Under the pieces are notes generated by a model, which made no database searches, was not told the origin of the DNA, and was given only the letters and a program-made list of their open reading frames with translations. Both the position numbers and the translations under genes were made by a program. Positions 1 to 8,819 of a stretch of DNA of 64,000 nt are shown here, piece by piece; position 1 is the first letter of the stretch; each line of letters begins with the position of its first letter. The DNA comes from Verrucomicrobium sp. BvORR106 (GTDB lineage: Bacteria > Verrucomicrobiota > Verrucomicrobiia > Verrucomicrobiales > Verrucomicrobiaceae). The DNA lies in contig NZ_BATR01000053.1 of NCBI RefSeq assembly GCF_000739655.1, positions 1-64,000 on the forward strand, given 5' to 3'.

Positions 1-395
1 TACGGTCGGTGTTGAGCGCCGATGAGCAGAATGTTCCGTCACCAGGCCAGCGAGGCTGCAGGCAGCCCGATGGCTGACGCCTTTGCGCCCACCCCCTGGT
101 CATTGATCGCCGCCCTTCCAGCGCTCTTGTAGTTGACGACGTGAGGAGACACAAATTTCCTGGTATATGGTGATGTGGCGGAGGAGAAGGACCAAGGGGC
201 CAAGGTGAGCGCTTGAACGGGCGGGAGCAGGGCGATGGGTAGGCGGAGTCACACCGCGAGAACCACGCCGCAGGCGCTTCAGGCGGTGAGGTGATTGCAC
301 GCTTTCTTTGTAAAACCACCGCTGTGAGCAAGAAACATCCGGCCTGCGCGCGTGTGGAACAGGACGATCCCTTCATCTCTTCCCCCTTACTCAAA

Positions 396-407
396 AGTTG
401 TACAACT
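396..407. promoter_or_regulatory. Perfect 12-bp palindrome upstream of the NRPS operon
   Basis: AGTTGTACAACT reads the same on both strands and lies about 55 bases before the proposed NRPS start. Its position suggests an operator for a dimeric regulator. No regulator gene adjoins it, and the site may be chance. Confidence 0.25.
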
Positions 408-449
408 GCGCAGCACGTGATCCTTGCCTCGTTCCGGGGTTGCGGTAGT

Positions 450-457
450 AGGTGGGG
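450..457 (+). promoter_or_regulatory. Ribosome binding site deciding the NRPS start
   Basis: AGGTGGGG ends five bases before a GTG codon at 463. It supports that GTG as the start over the TTG at 424, which has no such site. Starting at 463 also puts the first condensation-domain motif close to the N terminus, as is usual. Confidence 0.5.
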
Positions 458-462
458 CGCGA

Positions 463-3400
463 GTGCAGATTGTTCCTGAAACCGACTACCATCCTCTGAC
501 TTCCCTTCAGTCCGGGATGATCGGTCACGCTCGGGCGAGCTCGGGAAATAGTGTCTACATTCAACAATTCATCCTTAAGTTCACCTCTGCGCTGGATCTT
601 GAGCGGTGGGAGCGGGCCTGGAGTGAGGTGATCCACGCACAAGAAGTGTTGCGGACCCGCCTCGCCGAGGATGATCGCGGGCAACTGCTGCAGGCATTCC
701 CTGCCGACTCGAACGTTGAGTTTGAAATCAGCGACCTGAGCGGCCTGTCCCCGGCTGTGCAACAAGCGAGGTTGGCAGAGTTCCTCGCGAACGACCTTCG
801 CCGTGGCTTTGATCTGGCCACCGATACGCTGTCGCGATGGCACCATTTCATCTTCGGAGACGCCGCCAGCTGCCTGGTCTGGACCTCTCATCATGCCATT
901 CTGGACGGTCGCTCGCGCATGGCGATCTTGGAAGAGGTGGGGGCGCGCTATCAGAGGACTCCCGACAGTGATGCGCCACCAGCCCCGCTGAGGCCCCGCT
1001 TCAGCGAGTATGTCGCCTTTACTCAGTCTCGAGACACGGCGGCGGCCCGCGAATTCTGGCGGACTGCCTTGCAAGGACTGGAGTCAGCGACTCCGTTGGA
1101 TCTTGGATTCCCTCATCCAGCAGCGCTGGATCCGGCCGAGATGCATGGTCGGCGGCAGATCACGCTGGGGACAAATCTCACCCAGGCATTGAAGAGCCTT
1201 GCCGCGTCACTGGACGTCACGGTCAACACCCTGCTTCAAGCGGCGTGGGCTCTCCTTCTTTGCCGCTACACCGGCTGCCAGGACGTCGTCTTGGGCGCAC
1301 CCCGGGTCTGCAGACATACTGGCCCGCTGGGAGGTGAGAAGGTGATCGGCCTGCTGATGAACACGGTTCCCATGCGGATTCACTGCCGGGAGGAAATGCC
1401 GCTGGGGGCCTGGATCAAGGAAATACGCACGCACTGGGTGGCGATGCGGCCGCACGAGCATCTGCCTCTCTCCCAGATCTTGGAAGCAAGTCCACTGGCC
1501 CCCGGTGACGCGCTCTTTGAAAGCCTCGTAGCGTTTGAGAACGCCTCCCTGTCATCGCGACTTCGCAGCCTGAGGGCCCCCTTTTCTGAAGCGGATGCAG
1601 AGCTGCGCGGTGCCTCGCACTATCCCCTGGTTCTTTCAGGGTGCGATGGGGATGATCTGGCACTGGAATTGACGCATGACAGGCGGCGGTTCGATGATCT
1701 CACCGCTGCCTCGATGCTCAAACATCTGGTGCATCTGCTCCAGCAGTTCGCAAGATCTCCCGGACGGAAGGTCGCAAAATTCACCCTGCTGTCTCCCGAG
1801 GACGAAGCCGCCGTGATCGCGCTGCTAAACCCGCCTGGGGAGGTTCTTGCCGAGCATCGCTCTCTGGTGCAGCTTTTCAAGGAGCAGGCTGCCCTGCATC
1901 CTGACGCCGTCGCCCTCAATGAGGGAGAGCAGAACCTGACCTATGGTGAACTGGCTGCCCGGGCGCAGGCGTTGGCCATGCGGTTGCGCGAGCTTGACGT
2001 TCGCGAGGGAGATCGGGTTGCCATCAGTGCAGACCGGTCATTGGGAATGATCATTGGCATGCTCGCCATCCTCTATGCCGGGGGATGTTATGTGCCTGTG
2101 GATGTCGCGGAGCCACGGGAGCGCCTCGTGGGGATGCTGAAAGATTGCGGCGTCAAAGTCATCCTGCACGGCCCGCAGCCAGCGGAGCCCTTTGCTCCTG
2201 GGAGTGCAGGGGACTGGTCGTTGCTCCGCTACGATGACGTCTCCTGGTCCGGCGCTGTCTCGCCATGGCCGTCTCCGCATGCAGACATCGCCTGCATTCT
2301 ATACACCTCCGGTTCCACAGGCCGGCCGAAAGGGGTGCGCATCAAGCACGCGTCCATTGCAAATCTGGTGGTACAGACCAATTATACCAGCATCACTCCG
2401 CAGGATGTCGTGGCCCAGGCGGCCAGCTTCTGTTTTGATGCCGCCACCTTTGAGATATGGGGAGCGCTTTTGAATGGCGCCTGTTTGACCTTGCTGCCCA
2501 GAACCTCACTCCTGCAGGCAGCGGCTCTGGAACAAGAGCTGTTGCAACGTCGCATCACCATCCTCTTTCTCACCACCGGACTGTGCCACGAACTCGCTCG
2601 CCAGCGTCCTGGCATGTTCCGCAGCCTGAAACAACTGGTGGTCGGAGGAGAAGTTTTCCGACCGGAAGCGGCGGAGCGTCTCGTCGCGGCCGGCGGCCCG
2701 GCAAGATTGACCAATGGCTATGGGCCAACGGAGACCACCACCTTCGCCACCTGGCATGATATTTCCGCGCACCACGATTGGTCCCGCCCGCTGCCCATCG
2801 GACGTCCGGTGTCAGGGGCCAGGGTGTATGTGCTGGATCAGGCTCTGCGGATGCTCCCGCCGGGGATTCCGGGGGAGCTCTACATCGGTGGGGCGGGAGT
2901 GGCGTCCGGTTACGTCAATGATGAGGCTCTTACTGCGGCCGCCTTCGTGGCGAGCCCTTTTTCACAAGGTGAAGCTCTCTATCGCACCGGAGATTGGGTC
3001 CGCATCTTGCCGTGTGGCGGGCTGGACTTTCTTGGACGCAAGGATGGGCAGGCCAAGATTCGCGGCCATCGTGTGGAGCTGGCGGAGGTGGAGCTCGCGC
3101 TCGCCCAGCATCCTGCCGTGCAGGAGGCGGTGGCCACCATCCAGCCCCCCTCGTCAGGCTCTCCTGAGACGGTACTCGTGGGGCATGTCCTGCTCCACCC
3201 TGGCAGGGACATCAGCGGGCGGGAGCTGATGACCTTCCTCAGATCCAGATTGCAGGAATTCCTGATTCCGCGCCAGTGCTACGTCTGGGAGAAGTTTTCC
3301 TTGAACCGCAATGGCAAGGTGGATCGCGAGATTCTCTCACGGCCCCCCGGCCCGCCGCTGCCGCTGTCACCTCCTGCCGAGAGACCGCAGAAGGGCATTC

Positions 3401-5028
3401 AGGAGCATGTGCACCGGCTCTGGGCGGAGCTGCTTGGGACCGCGGACTTTGGCGTCCACGATGACTTTTTTGAACTCGGCGGAAACTCGCTTTCCGCCAT
3501 GCGGCTGTTCGCCCTCGTGAAGCAGGAGTTTCAGCTTCACCTCACGCCGGTCACCTTTTTCACACGCTGCACGGTGGGCGAGCTGGCATCATGGATCGAG
3601 GAAACACGCGTGGCCGCGGCGGTGGAGCCTTCCGCACCCCGGATGGACACTGTGCTGGGGGGCTGCCGGCCGCTTTCCGCGCAGCAGCGCTCACTCTGGG
3701 AATCGACGGCCAGCGAATCTTCGTTTGGAATCTGGAACATCACCCGGCGTGTCCGGCTTCGTGGGCCACTGAGTGTGCCGGCGCTGAAAGAGGCCCTCCA
3801 GGCGGTAAGCCGCCGTCATGATGCCCTGCGCATTACCATACGGGTCGGAGCTGATGGCGAGCCTCTTCAGCAGGTGGCGGCGGCTTGCCACATCGAGGTG
3901 GTCGAGACCGATGTCTCGCAACTTGCCACCACGGAGCAGCGGGAACTCCTGTCCCGTTGTGCCCGGGAGGAGGTGTGGCACCCGTTGGATCTAGCGGTTT
4001 CTTCGATCCGGGTGAAGCTCTTCAAGCTCGGCGCAGAGGAGCACATGCTGATGGTCACGCTGCATCACTGCCTGTGCGATGGAGCTTCACTGACCATCTT
4101 GCTGGAAGATCTCGGCCGGTTTTACACCGCCATGGTGAGAGGCGAGGCACCGCAATTGCCGCAACCTTTGGGCCAGTCGATCCTGCTGCCCGACTGGGAA
4201 AAGCGATACTTTGATTCCACGGAAGGGCGTGCGGCGGCCAAGTACTGGCAGGAGTTTGTGGCCTCGGTCCCTCCGCCGGTCCGTCTGCCCGTGAGCGGTG
4301 AGAAGGGGCGTGATGCGGACTCCCGCGGAAGGTCGCTGACCACCACGGTCCCCAGCGCACTGGGCAAGAAGCTGCTGGAACAGGCCCAGATGCTGCGATC
4401 CAGCCCGTTCTCGCTCTTCTTCTCTGCCTTTGCGGTGCTGGTTCATGGTATCACATCGAGCGGGCGCTTCGTGGTCATGACGCCGTTCGGCCGCCGCGTC
4501 GAGCCCTGGATGCAGAACATCATGGGCATGTTCACCAATGCCCTCCCGATCGTGTTTGACCTCACGGGGAATCCCACCTTCGGCCAGCTGGTGGGCCGCA
4601 CCCGCACCCGGCTGCAGCAGACACTGCAGCACCAGTTCCATCCGTCGGCCTGGATTACCGGGGCTGCCCAGATGGATCAATCCAGCCCGCAACTGCTGAA
4701 GTCCCTCGTGCAGCTGGACTTCGTGGAGATGCCGTCCATGGACCTCCAGCACCGGTTTCATGAGCTGGAAGTGACGCTTGAGCCGGTGGAGCACCAGACC
4801 ATTCGTAATGATCTGCGGATCCTCGCCAGTCTCACCGCAGAGCCCATGGTGCTGAGGTTTGATTACCCGATGGCTCTGTTTGAGGAGCACACCATCGCCC
4901 GGCTGATGGAAGGCTATCTCGGGATTCTCCACCTTGTGGCGGATGATCCTGAGATTCCTCTAACCCATCTGCAGTGCGTCATCACGCCCTCCCTTCACAG
5001 CCAGCTTGCCGCCTCTGCCGACCGCTAG
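463..5028 (+). CDS. Non-ribosomal peptide synthetase, C-A-T-C
   Basis: This 1521-residue protein is the first half of a two-protein NRPS. In order: a condensation domain (about 7-440) with intact HHAILDG; an adenylation domain (about 467-940) with YTSGSTGRPKG, NGYGPTETTT, YRTGDW and the Lys motif NRNGK; a thiolation domain (about 1000-1015) with the phosphopantetheine site ELGGNSLS; and a second condensation domain (about 1067-1521) with HHCLCDG. Hand alignment to GrsA gives the specificity code D-A-F-F-V-G-G-T-F, close to published Val and Ile codes, so a branched aliphatic residue is inferred. With no upstream module in view, the first C domain may load an acyl starter. The stop is one base before the next gene's ATG, and the C-terminal C domain must feed that protein's A domain. 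Confidence 0.93.
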   Translation: MQIVPETDYHPLTSLQSGMIGHARASSGNSVYIQQFILKFTSALDLERWERAWSEVIHAQEVLRTRLAEDDRGQLLQAFPADSNVEFEISDLSGLSPAVQQARLAEFLANDLRRGFDLATDTLSRWHHFIFGDAASCLVWTSHHAILDGRSRMAILEEVGARYQRTPDSDAPPAPLRPRFSEYVAFTQSRDTAAAREFWRTALQGLESATPLDLGFPHPAALDPAEMHGRRQITLGTNLTQALKSLAASLDVTVNTLLQAAWALLLCRYTGCQDVVLGAPRVCRHTGPLGGEKVIGLLMNTVPMRIHCREEMPLGAWIKEIRTHWVAMRPHEHLPLSQILEASPLAPGDALFESLVAFENASLSSRLRSLRAPFSEADAELRGASHYPLVLSGCDGDDLALELTHDRRRFDDLTAASMLKHLVHLLQQFARSPGRKVAKFTLLSPEDEAAVIALLNPPGEVLAEHRSLVQLFKEQAALHPDAVALNEGEQNLTYGELAARAQALAMRLRELDVREGDRVAISADRSLGMIIGMLAILYAGGCYVPVDVAEPRERLVGMLKDCGVKVILHGPQPAEPFAPGSAGDWSLLRYDDVSWSGAVSPWPSPHADIACILYTSGSTGRPKGVRIKHASIANLVVQTNYTSITPQDVVAQAASFCFDAATFEIWGALLNGACLTLLPRTSLLQAAALEQELLQRRITILFLTTGLCHELARQRPGMFRSLKQLVVGGEVFRPEAAERLVAAGGPARLTNGYGPTETTTFATWHDISAHHDWSRPLPIGRPVSGARVYVLDQALRMLPPGIPGELYIGGAGVASGYVNDEALTAAAFVASPFSQGEALYRTGDWVRILPCGGLDFLGRKDGQAKIRGHRVELAEVELALAQHPAVQEAVATIQPPSSGSPETVLVGHVLLHPGRDISGRELMTFLRSRLQEFLIPRQCYVWEKFSLNRNGKVDREILSRPPGPPLPLSPPAERPQKGIQEHVHRLWAELLGTADFGVHDDFFELGGNSLSAMRLFALVKQEFQLHLTPVTFFTRCTVGELASWIEETRVAAAVEPSAPRMDTVLGGCRPLSAQQRSLWESTASESSFGIWNITRRVRLRGPLSVPALKEALQAVSRRHDALRITIRVGADGEPLQQVAAACHIEVVETDVSQLATTEQRELLSRCAREEVWHPLDLAVSSIRVKLFKLGAEEHMLMVTLHHCLCDGASLTILLEDLGRFYTAMVRGEAPQLPQPLGQSILLPDWEKRYFDSTEGRAAAKYWQEFVASVPPPVRLPVSGEKGRDADSRGRSLTTTVPSALGKKLLEQAQMLRSSPFSLFFSAFAVLVHGITSSGRFVVMTPFGRRVEPWMQNIMGMFTNALPIVFDLTGNPTFGQLVGRTRTRLQQTLQHQFHPSAWITGAAQMDQSSPQLLKSLVQLDFVEMPSMDLQHRFHELEVTLEPVEHQTIRNDLRILASLTAEPMVLRFDYPMALFEEHTIARLMEGYLGILHLVADDPEIPLTHLQCVITPSLHSQLAASADR

Positions 5029-5029
5029 C

Positions 5030-7504
5030 ATGAGATACGTTTCCACCGACAGCCAGACCTCTATTGAAACGTTCAGGCACCAGCTCTTTGAGGAGCAGGT
5101 GCGCCTGAATCCGCACGCGCCCGCTCTCGTCAGCAAAGACTGCCACTTCACTTACTCGGAATTGAATGACCGGGCCAATGCTGCTGCCTTCCGCATCCTG
5201 AGGTCAGGGGCCGGTCCAGGAGATATTGCGGCAGTGTATCTGAGGCGCAGCGCAGAGTTGGTGATCGCCGTGCTCGCGTTGCAAAAAGCTGGCGTCGCCT
5301 GCCTTCACCTCGATCCTGACTGGTCTCCACAGCAGACGGAGGGGCTGCTCCAGCTGGCCGGGGCAAAGGTTGTCATCACGCATGATTCCCTAAGCCAGAG
5401 CGTGGTGGGCTGTTGCGGCACGCTGATCTGTTTGGACACGGCTCGCGATGTGCCAGGGCCCGGGGCGTGGGTCAATCCAGAGGTGAAGGTCACCACCAGC
5501 GATCCAGAGAGCATCTTCTGCACCTCTGGCACCACCGGGGCGCCGAAGGCTGTTGTGTGGAATTTCCGTCTGCAGCGCTTGAACGCCGCTGCGAAGACGG
5601 GTGAGTTCTATTTTACCCCGCAGGATCGCGTGCTGGTGAAGGCACCGGTGTCTGTGACCCCGCTCATGATGGAGGCCTTTTCTCCCCTTCAATCGGGTGC
5701 GTGCGTGGTGGTGCTGCCGCCGGGTGAGGAGCAGGACCCGGACCGTATCCTGAACTGGGTCCTAGATCACCACATTACCGTCCTGGTTGCCGTGCCCACG
5801 CAGCTGCGCCTCTTGCTCGAGACAGGGCGTCTGTCTGCATGTCGAACCTTGAGGATCGTAGTCACCTTTGGCGAGGCGTTTCCTCCCGCCCTGGAGGAGA
5901 GGTTCTGGGCCAGCACCCACGCGGATCTGGTACTCTTCTACGGAGCCACAGAGGCACCGAGTCTCGCTTACCGGTTCTCGCGGAAAGGGCATCTCCCTTC
6001 CGGGTATAACGTCGGCCGTCCCGGCGCGGGGAAGTACCTCCGCGTGCTGGATGCAAACGGTCAGGTGTTGCCGGAAGGCAGCCCGGGCGAGCTGCATGTG
6101 GGCGGGATGGGGCTGGCGCACGGTTATTTCAAAAACGAAGCGCTCACTCGCGAGCGGTTCATCCCGGACCCGCTCGGCGCACAGCCTCAAGCGCGTCTCT
6201 TTCGCACGGGGGACCGGGGCCGTTTGCTCCCGGATGGATCTGTCGAGTTCCTGGGCAGGTGTGATGATCTGGTGAAAATCCGCGGTTACCGGGTGGAGCT
6301 CAGCACCGTGGAGCAGGCGCTGGGCACCCTGCCTGGTGTCAGCCATGCGGCGGTCCAGGCCTGGGATGACGGACTAGGAAACAAATACCTTGCCGGTTAC
6401 CTCGTGCCGGCCGCGGGTGGGCAAGCAGAGCTGACCGTGTGGCGGCAGATGCTGCACCATCTGCTCCCTGCGCATGCTGTCCCGGGTGCCCTCGTCGTGC
6501 TGGATCGCCTTCCCGTGTCCTCCAGCGGCAAGGTCTCCCGGAATGACCTCCCTCCGCCGGTAGCTCGTGAGGCCTGGACGGACGACACCTGGGAGGCCCC
6601 GACCGATCCCGTGGAGGTCGAAGTCGCAGCACTCTGGTCAGAGATCCTCGGGCTGGACCGCATCAGCCGGAACGATGCTTTCTTCGAACTCGGAGGCACA
6701 TCCTTGCGGGCATTGGCCCTGCTCAAAAGGATGACCGCGAGCCTCGGGGTCGAGCTGCCCGTACTGGCGTTGTTGGAGAATCCCAGCCTTGCGGCACTCG
6801 CGGGGCGGGTTCGCGCCAACCAGGCCTCGGAACCGCCGGTGGAGAGTGATCCTGGATTTCTGTCGACTCTCCGGCAAGGCGGAGCTGGCGCGCCGCTTTT
6901 CATCATCCCCGGCGGCTGGGGAGGAGAAAACGAGCTGCTGGTCTTTGCGGCGTTGTTGAGAAGGCTCCGGGTGGATCGTCCCGTCTTTGGCATCCAATCC
7001 AAGGCGATGGATGCAGCGTGGGAACTGCCTTCTACTCTGGAGGTTCAGGCTGAAGCGGTGTTTCAGGCCGTGCAGCAGGTGCAGCCAGTGGGTCCCTACA
7101 TCTTCATTGGGGAATGTCTCGCAGGGGTCATGGCCGTTGCGCTTGCGGCCCGGGCAGAGGCTTTGGGGCATCGTCCGGGTTTGGTCATTCTGTTGGATGC
7201 CCGGGTGGGGCCAGCGAGCGAATCCAACTCTGCCGCCGCCGATACCCCCTCCACACTGCCCCCGCGCATCGATCAATATTACCGGCTTCTGAAGGCATAC
7301 CGTCCCCCGCGCATCGAGCACCAGGTGAGATTGGTGCTTTCCTCTGAGGTGAGAGACGCGGAGGCGTTTGCGCGCGGATGGCGGGAGATCGCGCGCTCCG
7401 GTATCTCGGTGCTTCGGGTCACCGGTACGCATGACAGCTACATCCGCGAGGACGCCGCTGAGACGGCCCGCCTGCTGGAGCGTTTGATTGAGGAAATAAA
7501 CTGA
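5030..7504 (+). CDS. Non-ribosomal peptide synthetase, A-T-TE
   Basis: This 824-residue protein is the terminating half of the NRPS. The adenylation domain (about 20-515) has CTSGTTGAPK, FYGATE, FRTGD, IRGYRVEL and SSGK. A thiolation domain with ELGGTSL follows near 550, then an alpha/beta-hydrolase thioesterase (about 620-824). Two features are odd. Aligned to GrsA, the residue equal to Asp235, which holds the substrate alpha-amine, is Thr (segment VTPLMMEAF), so the substrate may not be an ordinary alpha-amino acid. The thioesterase nucleophile elbow reads GECLAG, giving Cys696 instead of Ser, with likely partners Asp723 and His801. There is no C domain; the one ending the upstream protein serves it. 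The ATG at 5030 is preferred; a TTG at 5006 would overlap the upstream gene. Confidence 0.92.
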   Translation: MRYVSTDSQTSIETFRHQLFEEQVRLNPHAPALVSKDCHFTYSELNDRANAAAFRILRSGAGPGDIAAVYLRRSAELVIAVLALQKAGVACLHLDPDWSPQQTEGLLQLAGAKVVITHDSLSQSVVGCCGTLICLDTARDVPGPGAWVNPEVKVTTSDPESIFCTSGTTGAPKAVVWNFRLQRLNAAAKTGEFYFTPQDRVLVKAPVSVTPLMMEAFSPLQSGACVVVLPPGEEQDPDRILNWVLDHHITVLVAVPTQLRLLLETGRLSACRTLRIVVTFGEAFPPALEERFWASTHADLVLFYGATEAPSLAYRFSRKGHLPSGYNVGRPGAGKYLRVLDANGQVLPEGSPGELHVGGMGLAHGYFKNEALTRERFIPDPLGAQPQARLFRTGDRGRLLPDGSVEFLGRCDDLVKIRGYRVELSTVEQALGTLPGVSHAAVQAWDDGLGNKYLAGYLVPAAGGQAELTVWRQMLHHLLPAHAVPGALVVLDRLPVSSSGKVSRNDLPPPVAREAWTDDTWEAPTDPVEVEVAALWSEILGLDRISRNDAFFELGGTSLRALALLKRMTASLGVELPVLALLENPSLAALAGRVRANQASEPPVESDPGFLSTLRQGGAGAPLFIIPGGWGGENELLVFAALLRRLRVDRPVFGIQSKAMDAAWELPSTLEVQAEAVFQAVQQVQPVGPYIFIGECLAGVMAVALAARAEALGHRPGLVILLDARVGPASESNSAAADTPSTLPPRIDQYYRLLKAYRPPRIEHQVRLVLSSEVRDAEAFARGWREIARSGISVLRVTGTHDSYIREDAAETARLLERLIEEIN

Positions 7505-7522
7505 GGAAGACATCCGGACGCC

Positions 7523-7553
7523 GCGGGCAGGGGGCGTCCCCGTCCCTGCCCGC
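7523..7553. terminator. Hairpin between convergent NRPS and methyltransferase genes
   Basis: A perfect 10-bp stem (GCGGGCAGGG with CCCTGCCCGC) and an 11-base loop lie between the two convergent stop codons. There is no long T run, so it is a plausible rather than classical two-way terminator. Confidence 0.5.
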
Positions 7554-7564
7554 TCTCTTGCAGG

Positions 7565-8632
7565 CTACCTCCGTGCCTCCAGCACCAGGTTGAATGGTGT
7601 CTTCACCGCGCAGCGGAAGTGGCTGAATCCCGCCTTGCGGAACACCTCCGCCAGGCGCGCTTCACCCGCCTGTGCCCCCAGCACCATGTGCCCGCCCTCG
7701 GACACGGCATGGGGACAGCACAGCATGGTGGAGCCGGTGTAGTAGAGCCTTGCGACAGGGGAGATGTTGTCCTCCGTACGGTCGTTGGCAAAGGGCTCCA
7801 CCAGCAGCACCGTTCCATCGGGAGACAGCACCTTGGCGGCATATTGTGCAGCAGCCACGGGATCGCCCATGTCATGCAGGCAGTCGAAGAAGCAGATCAG
7901 GCCGTACTTCCGGTCGGGGTAGTCCGTGGCTCGTGCGACCTCGAACTCTGCGTTGCCCTCCAGGCCATCCTCCGCGGCCAGACCGCGCGCTTCCTGGATG
8001 GAAGGCTGGTGCACATCATAGCCGTGAAAGCGGGACTTGGGGAAGGCCCGCGCCATCAGCAGGGTGGAGTGGCCATGACCGCAGCCCACGTCAGCCACCT
8101 CGATGCCCGCCTCCAGCTTCTCCACCACGCCCTCCAGCGCGGGCAGCCATTGGGCCACCAGACTGCCTTTGTACGCGTTGCGATAGAAGGCGGCCACTCC
8201 GCAGTAGAGGCGGTCGTGATGCTCGCCCCAGCCGACACCCTTGCCGCTGCGGAAGGCATGGGCAGCCTTGTCTTCATCGAACCACATGGAGGCCTGCACG
8301 CTCCACGCATGCGGGATGAAGACCGGGCTGTCCTCGTCAGCCAGCACCATCGCCTGCTCAGGAGTCAGTTCATAGGTGCTGCTGACCGCGTGGTATTGCA
8401 CATAGCCTCCCGCCACCTGGCCGTTCAGCCACTCGCGCACATACCGTTCCGCACAGCTGGCGCGATCCGCCAGCTCTTGCGAGGTGAGCGGGCCCGCGCC
8501 TGCCAGGGCCTTGTACAGCCCCAGCTTGTGCCCCAGGCTGATGAGGATGCCTCCCGAGCTGGCCGAGAGGTCCCCGATGGCCCGCATGACAAAAGATTCG
8601 AGTTTGGTTTGATCGATCACCGGTGTATTCAT
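7565..8632 (-). CDS. Class I SAM-dependent methyltransferase, Rv2258c-like
   Basis: About 355 residues. The N-terminal third looks like the winged-helix/dimerisation domain of this family (LGHKLGLYKALAG, CAERYVREWL). The SAM-binding domain has motif I DVGCGHGHS, the acidic residue at the end of strand 2 in GYDVH, FFDCLHDMGDP and LLVEPF. Family members methylate small molecules or unknown substrates; the target is not deducible here. It converges on the NRPS and diverges from a GlxA-type regulator, so that regulator may control it. Acting on the NRPS product is possible but only inferred from proximity. The ATG at 8632 fits the family N terminus. A GTG at 8758 with an AAGGCGGG site would add 42 residues. 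Confidence 0.82.
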   Translation of the reverse strand: MNTPVIDQTKLESFVMRAIGDLSASSGGILISLGHKLGLYKALAGAGPLTSQELADRASCAERYVREWLNGQVAGGYVQYHAVSSTYELTPEQAMVLADEDSPVFIPHAWSVQASMWFDEDKAAHAFRSGKGVGWGEHHDRLYCGVAAFYRNAYKGSLVAQWLPALEGVVEKLEAGIEVADVGCGHGHSTLLMARAFPKSRFHGYDVHQPSIQEARGLAAEDGLEGNAEFEVARATDYPDRKYGLICFFDCLHDMGDPVAAAQYAAKVLSPDGTVLLVEPFANDRTEDNISPVARLYYTGSTMLCCPHAVSEGGHMVLGAQAGEARLAEVFRKAGFSHFRCAVKTPFNLVLEARR

Positions 8633-8819
8633 GGGCTTGGTTTGCCGTAGCAAGGGTTGTGTTTGCATGAGCGCGTTTCTGACTTCGCTGAAAGCCTCGC
8701 CCACCGTCCCCGGCGTCACCAGAGTCGGAACGACCCGGAAGCGGTTCGTTTGTGCCACTTTCCCGCCTTAACCCGCTACGGCCTGCCCGGCCCGCCCATC
8801 AGGAAAACGAGATGCCCGC

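Larger units (their letters stand above)
1..462. other. Non-coding leader before the NRPS genes
   Basis: No convincing gene is seen in this stretch. The short open frames on both strands have no recognisable domain and overlap each other. The part next to the NRPS start is more AT-rich than its surroundings and carries a perfect 12-bp palindrome, so it probably holds the NRPS promoter. The window begins inside this region, so any gene further upstream is out of view. Confidence 0.5.

Noticed and set aside
100-479. Short open frames near the left edge
   Set aside because: They overlap on both strands, lack motifs and ribosome sites, and one runs into the NRPS start.
7619-8650. Plus-strand open frame of 343 codons
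   Set aside because: Antisense to the methyltransferase, which has clear SAM-binding motifs.
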